Positions 62,149 to 64,000 of a stretch of 64,000 nt of DNA are shown in pieces. The notes beneath the pieces are model-generated. The model did no database searches. It was not told the DNA's origin and saw nothing but the letters and a program-made list of their open reading frames with translations. The stretch lies in contig NZ_RAPZ01000010.1 of the NCBI RefSeq assembly GCF_003610375.1, positions 1,138,773 through 1,202,772 of the forward strand, read 5' to 3'. Each line of letters starts with the position of its first letter. The stretch's first letter is position 1. Both the position numbers and the translations under genes were made by a program. Source of the DNA: Sphingomonas sp. PP-CC-1A-547. Lineage in GTDB: Bacteria; Pseudomonadota; Alphaproteobacteria; Sphingomonadales; Sphingomonadaceae.

Positions 62149-63062
62149 GTCGCCTCATTGCCTTTCGTATCACGAGCGTCGTGCCCGCGCTCATGATCTA
62201 CGAGCCGCGACATAGCGCTGCGAGATCGATCCCCACGGATCGCATAGCGCGCGCATAGTGTTGCCCTCGCTTCACCGCGTTTGGGCGGGCGGAGGCGCAT
62301 GAACACATCGGGGCATTGGCCTGCTGGTACCGACTACGGGTTACCGGAAATCGGCGCGCATGGCTCGGCGATCGACCCGATAGCGCTGTGCCGAGGGATT
62401 GTCGGTCAGTACACGCGCTGCAACCCCTGAAGGCGAAACCAAGCGCTACTGACGTGGCGACTATCGGCGCAATATAGCCAACGCAGCGTCAGGATCATCG
62501 GCATCACGACGAAGAGCGGGCTGTTCCAAACCAACGGCACAGTGTCGCTGTATGGCTGCGACCACGATACGACCAAACCGAGCTTTACCTATGGCGGCTC
62601 GAACGATGCCACACACTATTTGGTATCGGACGACTATTGCCACGAAGCGCTCGGGAGCGGCGTCGGCGTGGGTGCAGCATTATGGCCACGTCGCGACGTG
62701 TTTTCGGTGTTGGCAAGGCGTTCGGTTAAGTCGTCAAGTTGCGAAGGGCGTCATCCTGCTGCCCCTGGCCGGCACTACCCCTTCGGTCGCTCCTTACGCG
62801 CAAGACGAAGCGCGATCAGGCCCGCTAACAGCGTCGCGAGAACAACTGTCCGATCAGCAATTCGAAGTTGGACAGGCTGCGCTTCAGCGGCTCAACGGCA
62901 CGATGTCGCCGAAACCATAGCCTTGATCGTCGTCAGGCTGGAACAGGTGAACGCGGCATACAATACAGTTGCGACGTGCAGATTGAAGGCGGACGCGCCG
63001 AGCGCGTGCCAGAGGCGATAGTGAATCCCCATTTCTTCAGCGTTCGCGTGGCAGTTTGTAGC
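62149..63062. other. Gene-poor region
   Basis: About 0.9 kb with no supported gene. Several open frames exist on both strands, but none shows family motifs or a good start. On the minus strand, short stretches read as membrane-protein-like pieces (IHYRLWHALGASAF; ATLLAGLIALRLARKER) in different frames, which may be the remains of a decayed gene. Confidence 0.5.
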
Positions 63063-63467
63063 TCAACTTGTCCCTGCAACTCGTTCGACAACCACGCGGA
63101 TCGCCTCCCGACTAAGGGGGGCCGCATCGATCGAGTTGTGGATGCCGACACCCTCGATCAGTGCATCCAGCGCACGCGCGGTCAGCGGGTCGAAAAAGCG
63201 ACCGAGCGCGACGCGGCTGCTGTCCATCCACTGTTGCATCACTGCCGTGACCGGGGGCTGCCGCGCGGCAAAGGCATAGAGTTCATAGCTGAGCAGCAAC
63301 GTGCGTGGTTCGGCCCAGACCGAGTCGGCGATGATATCGATGATAGCTTCCACCGCCTCTCTCCGATCGGCGGCCCTCTCCAGACGCGCCTTGAATGCCT
63401 CCGAAGCCTGTGTTGCCAGTTGTAGAAAGGCGGGGGGAAGACGTAAGCCTGAAACACGTTCTGTCAT
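63063..63467 (-). pseudogene. TetR-family regulator fragment, ligand-binding domain only
   Basis: 134 residues resembling the C-terminal domain of TetR-type regulators (LLLSYELYAFAARQPPVTAVMQQWMDSSRVALGRFFDPLTARALDALIEG). The N-terminal DNA-binding helix-turn-helix is absent. The sequence upstream (to the right) belongs to the recombinase fragment, so the gene was cut by recombination. Confidence 0.65.
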
Positions 63468-63469
63468 TA

Positions 63470-63982
<513 letters not shown>

Positions 63983-64000
63983 ACACTTCGCTGTTGCGAA

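Noticed and set aside
62542..63021. 159-codon plus-strand frame in the gene-poor region
   Set aside because: No motif, poor start and composition unlike the neighbouring genes.

Overview
The window is high-GC DNA of an alphaproteobacterium. The Ros/MucR regulator, a FlbD-like sigma-54 activator beside fliE-fliF, a CtrA-like box, separate FlgJ and SltF-type genes and a sphingan-like polysaccharide gene mix all point to a sphingomonad (Sphingomonas or a close relative). The assignment comes from gene content and sequence style; no database search was run.

Layout. 1-0.8 kb: the 3' end of an L,D-transpeptidase and a small secreted Rap1a-like protein. 0.85-16.6 kb: an exopolysaccharide locus. It runs mostly on the minus strand as a tightly coupled operon: three GT4 and one GT2 glycosyltransferases, a Wzx-type flippase, two Wzy/O-antigen-ligase-like proteins, a GT-C membrane glycosyltransferase, a WecG/TagA (GT26) transferase, a membrane-anchored GH74-like double propeller and a plus-strand acyltransferase. 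No priming transferase, Wza or Wzc is present, so the locus is incomplete or split. 16.9 kb: a mucR/ros homologue between the polysaccharide and motility genes. 17.5-52.8 kb: an almost complete flagellar locus: motAB, flgLKJIHGFEDCB, a second motAB-like pair with flgA, flgMN, sltF-flhA-fliA, fliC, flbD-fliEFGHIJ, fliKLMNOPQR-flhB and fliDS. No che genes, flhF or fleN are seen. 52.8-62.1 kb: housekeeping and stress genes: ZntB/CorA-like transporter, siroheme synthase N-domain, lysA, small lipoprotein, argH, TlpA-like lipoprotein, DUF427, DCC, TspO, a frameshifted second lysA, a small membrane protein and a methyltransferase. 62.1-64 kb: a gene-poor scar with truncated tetR and serine-recombinase fragments, ending at an initiator tRNA-Met.

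Regulation can be read from promoter motifs. A CtrA-like box precedes flbD. Four sigma-54 (-24/-12) promoters precede flgB, the second motA, sltF-flhA-fliA and fliK. Three sigma-28 promoters, all with an 11-base spacer, precede flgM, fliC and fliD. This suggests a cascade of CtrA, then FlbD with sigma-54 (hook-basal body and fliA), then FliA with FlgM (filament).

The most unusual structural feature is a set of long REP-like palindromic elements confined to the flagellar locus. One lies inside the fliP reading frame, one supplies the ribosome-binding site of fliR, and three are stacked between the divergent flgB and motA2 promoters. Other oddities: a cysteine-free MucR, FlgH without a lipobox cysteine, FliM without its N-terminal CheY-binding motif, a siroheme enzyme with a vestigial methyltransferase segment, and a head-to-head truncation junction near tRNA-fMet. 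I found no CRISPR array, complete mobile element or recognisable defence system.
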